From the NCBI GenBank assembly GCA_934102255.1, contig CAKOSN010000051.1, positions 1-7,392 of the forward strand: DNA of 7,392 nt, given 5' to 3'. The DNA is from an uncultured Bacilli bacterium (GTDB lineage Bacteria > Bacillota_I > Bacilli_A > RF39 > UBA660). Position numbers and translations under genes: made by a program. The notes under the pieces were generated by a model. That model saw only the letters and a list, made by a program, of their open reading frames with translations, did no database searches and was not told the DNA's origin. How positions within the stretch are numbered: the first letter of the stretch is position 1; each line of letters starts with the position of its first letter. Below are positions 6,357 to 7,392 of this stretch, one piece after another.

Positions 6357-6402
6357 TAATCATCGCTTCCTTTTCTATATTGTTTTTGGCAAAATAAGTC
6401 AT
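6313..6402 (-). CDS. Short ORF overlapping the rpn start, with consensus ribosome binding site
   Basis: An ATG at 6400-6402 sits 6 bases after a perfect GGAGGT (minus strand). It opens a 29-codon frame (MTYFAKNNIEKEAM..., basic and Ser/Asn/Lys-rich at the end) that stops inside rpn, overlapping it by 44 bases in another frame. The ribosome binding site is better than the one for rpn itself. The ORF could be a leader that couples or limits rpn translation, or the remnant of a longer rpn N-terminus shifted out of frame. No homology is recognised. Confidence 0.35.
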   Translation of the reverse strand: MTYFAKNNIEKEAMINEKQRSNSKNSRGK

Positions 6403-6484
6403 AAATTCACCTCCGTTTCTTGTAAGAGTATTATTTACCCTCCTAATTATATATATTGGTAGCGGAAGTCTAATTTCCTTCAAA

Positions 6485-6513
6485 AATTTACTTTTTTTGC
6501 TAAAAAATGGCAA
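6485..6513 (-). promoter_or_regulatory. Candidate promoter for the rpn transcript
   Basis: On the minus strand TTGCCA (complement of 6508-6513), 17 bases, then TAAATT (complement of 6485-6490). The -35 lies in a short inverted repeat TTTGC/GCAAA. An alternative perfect -10 TATAAT (complement of 6446-6451) has only a weak -35 (TTAGAC at 16-base spacing). Either start would give an mRNA that includes the short upstream ORF. Confidence 0.35.
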
Positions 6514-6541
6514 ATTTTTAATAACTTTTGACGATTAACGC

Positions 6542-6567
6542 AAAAAAAACGCACAAATGTACGCTTT
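6542..6567 (-). terminator. Intrinsic terminator of the glycine-rich protein gene
   Basis: On the minus strand AAAGCGTAC and GTGCGTTTT pair over nine positions (two G-U) around a 4-base loop, with the T-run continuing to eight or more bases. It begins nine bases after the stop codon, so it separates this gene from rpn, which therefore needs its own promoter. Confidence 0.85.
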
Positions 6568-6576
6568 ATGTCAACT

Positions 6577-7392
6577 TTATTCATCTATACTTACTAGTGT
6601 TATTCTGGCATAACCATTGCTTTTTTTAGAACAATTACTAGTTGGCGTTTCTTCGCTACAAATAGTGGATATAGTTTTAATGTTTTCTTCTGATGACTCC
6701 TCACAATTATAACAATACATGACTTTATTCTTTAAAAGTGGATTTCCAATATAACTTGAACCTCCTGTTCCAAATTTGCTATCATCACAAATACCACCGT
6801 AATATCCACCTCCGCCTCCGCCACATCCTTCTGTTAAAGCAGCCGTTTTAATGGTTTCACCAAGTCCAAAAGCATATCCATAAGATTGATTTATTTTATT
6901 ACTTAAGTTTGAAAAAGCTGAATAGCCACCAGCATGTCCAAGTCCTTTGAAAGTTGTCGTAAATCCACTTATACCGCCACCACCACCGGATACCATTAAA
7001 ATTTGTTCTTTATGATTTTCTAAAGATGATAGTAAACCAGAAGAAAGTGCAATATGAGTTGCACCACCGCCACCGCTTCCAGCAGCACATGTATATTTTC
7101 CTGCTGAGTAATATCCACCAGCTTGTCCCGTACCGCCACCATTATACCCACCGTTGCCCGGTTTAGTAGTTGTATTTTCATTATTTATATAATTTTCACC
7201 GTCTTCGCCTTGACCTCCAATGTTAATAAACATTATTTGGTTCGACTGGATTTTAATAAAGCCAGAAGAATATCCACCTGTTCCAGCCGTTCGACCGTTA
7301 ATTTTTCCACCTTGCGCTCCCCATGTTTCTAATTTATATGTTCCAGATATAGGTGCTGTAAAAGTTTGTTCACTACCTGTATAATCAAAATT
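6577..7392 (-). CDS. Glycine-rich domain surface protein (partial, N-terminus beyond the window)
   Basis: The frame is open to the right edge, giving 271 visible residues. The first Met inside it (7231-7233) falls in mid-domain and is not the start. Residues from the edge read FDYTGSEQTFTAPISGTYKLETWGAQGG, of which FTAP and LETWGAQGG are the hallmark opening of a glycine-rich extracellular domain seen in gut Bacillota and related bacteria. Further blocks are GGGG-ATHIAL, ILMVSGGGGG, GGYYGG and GGSSYIGN, ending in NGYARITLV. Seven cysteines are present, four of them in the C-terminal insert (MYCYNC...TIC...SNC), which may stabilise the domain by disulfides. The likely role is at the cell surface or secreted, but no signal or anchor is in the visible part. 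A strong terminator follows the gene. The exact function is unknown. Confidence 0.85.
   Translation of the reverse strand, partial: NFDYTGSEQTFTAPISGTYKLETWGAQGGKINGRTAGTGGYSSGFIKIQSNQIMFINIGGQGEDGENYINNENTTTKPGNGGYNGGGTGQAGGYYSAGKYTCAAGSGGGGATHIALSSGLLSSLENHKEQILMVSGGGGGISGFTTTFKGLGHAGGYSAFSNLSNKINQSYGYAFGLGETIKTAALTEGCGGGGGGYYGGICDDSKFGTGGSSYIGNPLLKNKVMYCYNCEESSEENIKTISTICSEETPTSNCSKKSNGYARITLVSIDE

Noticed and set aside
4851..6402. Insertion sequence or transposon carrying the Rpn 'transposase'
   Set aside because: No terminal inverted repeats or flanking target-site duplications were found. The repeat is a direct tandem that includes priA codons, which fits segmental duplication.
7123..7332. 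Plus-strand frame of 69 codons opposite the glycine-rich gene
   Set aside because: It is the antisense of Gly codons, with low-complexity Ser/Thr/Ile content and no start signals. The minus-strand frame matches a known domain.
1..7392. Mycoplasma-type code with TGA as Trp
   Set aside because: All main genes use TGG for Trp and end in TAA, and no in-frame TGA needs to be read through. A TGA two codons upstream of rpn acts as an ordinary stop.

Overview
This 7.4-kb window comes from a very AT-rich, low-GC Gram-positive-type genome. PriA is of the normal eight-cysteine type, several start sites have GGAGG-like ribosome binding sites, and promoters fit the TTGACA/TATAAT consensus. All six larger reading frames end in TAA and use TGG for Trp, so the standard genetic code fits. 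The closing glycine-rich surface protein and the Rpn/PD-(D/E)XK protein suggest an uncultured gut Bacilli/Mollicutes-like or Erysipelotrichia-like lineage. That placement is inference from gene content.

Layout. Positions 1-184 are non-coding and hold inverted repeats downstream of a divergent sigma-70-family factor on the minus strand (185-1069). A compact divergent promoter region (1100-1143) separates it from a phosphomannomutase/phosphoglucomutase on the plus strand (1264-2637). That gene converges on priA (minus, 2702-4879), with a bidirectional terminator-like hairpin at the PMM/PGM stop codon. Upstream of priA lies a tandem duplication of about 430-450 bp (4851-5277 and 5278-5731). The repeated unit holds the first nine priA codons, the priA leader and the 3' third of a neighbouring Rpn-family nuclease gene. 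The duplication built a chimeric small gene (4995-5306), whose first nine residues are those of PriA and whose remainder is the Rpn C-terminal tail. The full-length Rpn gene (5421-6356) follows, with a short overlapping upstream ORF that has a consensus ribosome binding site. A strong terminator (6542-6567) ends the last gene, a partial glycine-rich, cysteine-containing and probably surface-exposed protein (6577 to the right edge).

How the parts relate. PriA (replication restart) and PMM/PGM (sugar-phosphate isomerisation for envelope glycans) are ordinary housekeeping genes. The sigma factor is a divergent, possibly lineage-specific regulator. The most unusual feature is the priA-rpn duplication. 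It joins the translation start of an essential helicase gene to the tail of a recombination-promoting nuclease, leaves priA with an intact leader, and shows decay of the start signals on the chimera. No complete, previously unknown multi-gene system is evident.
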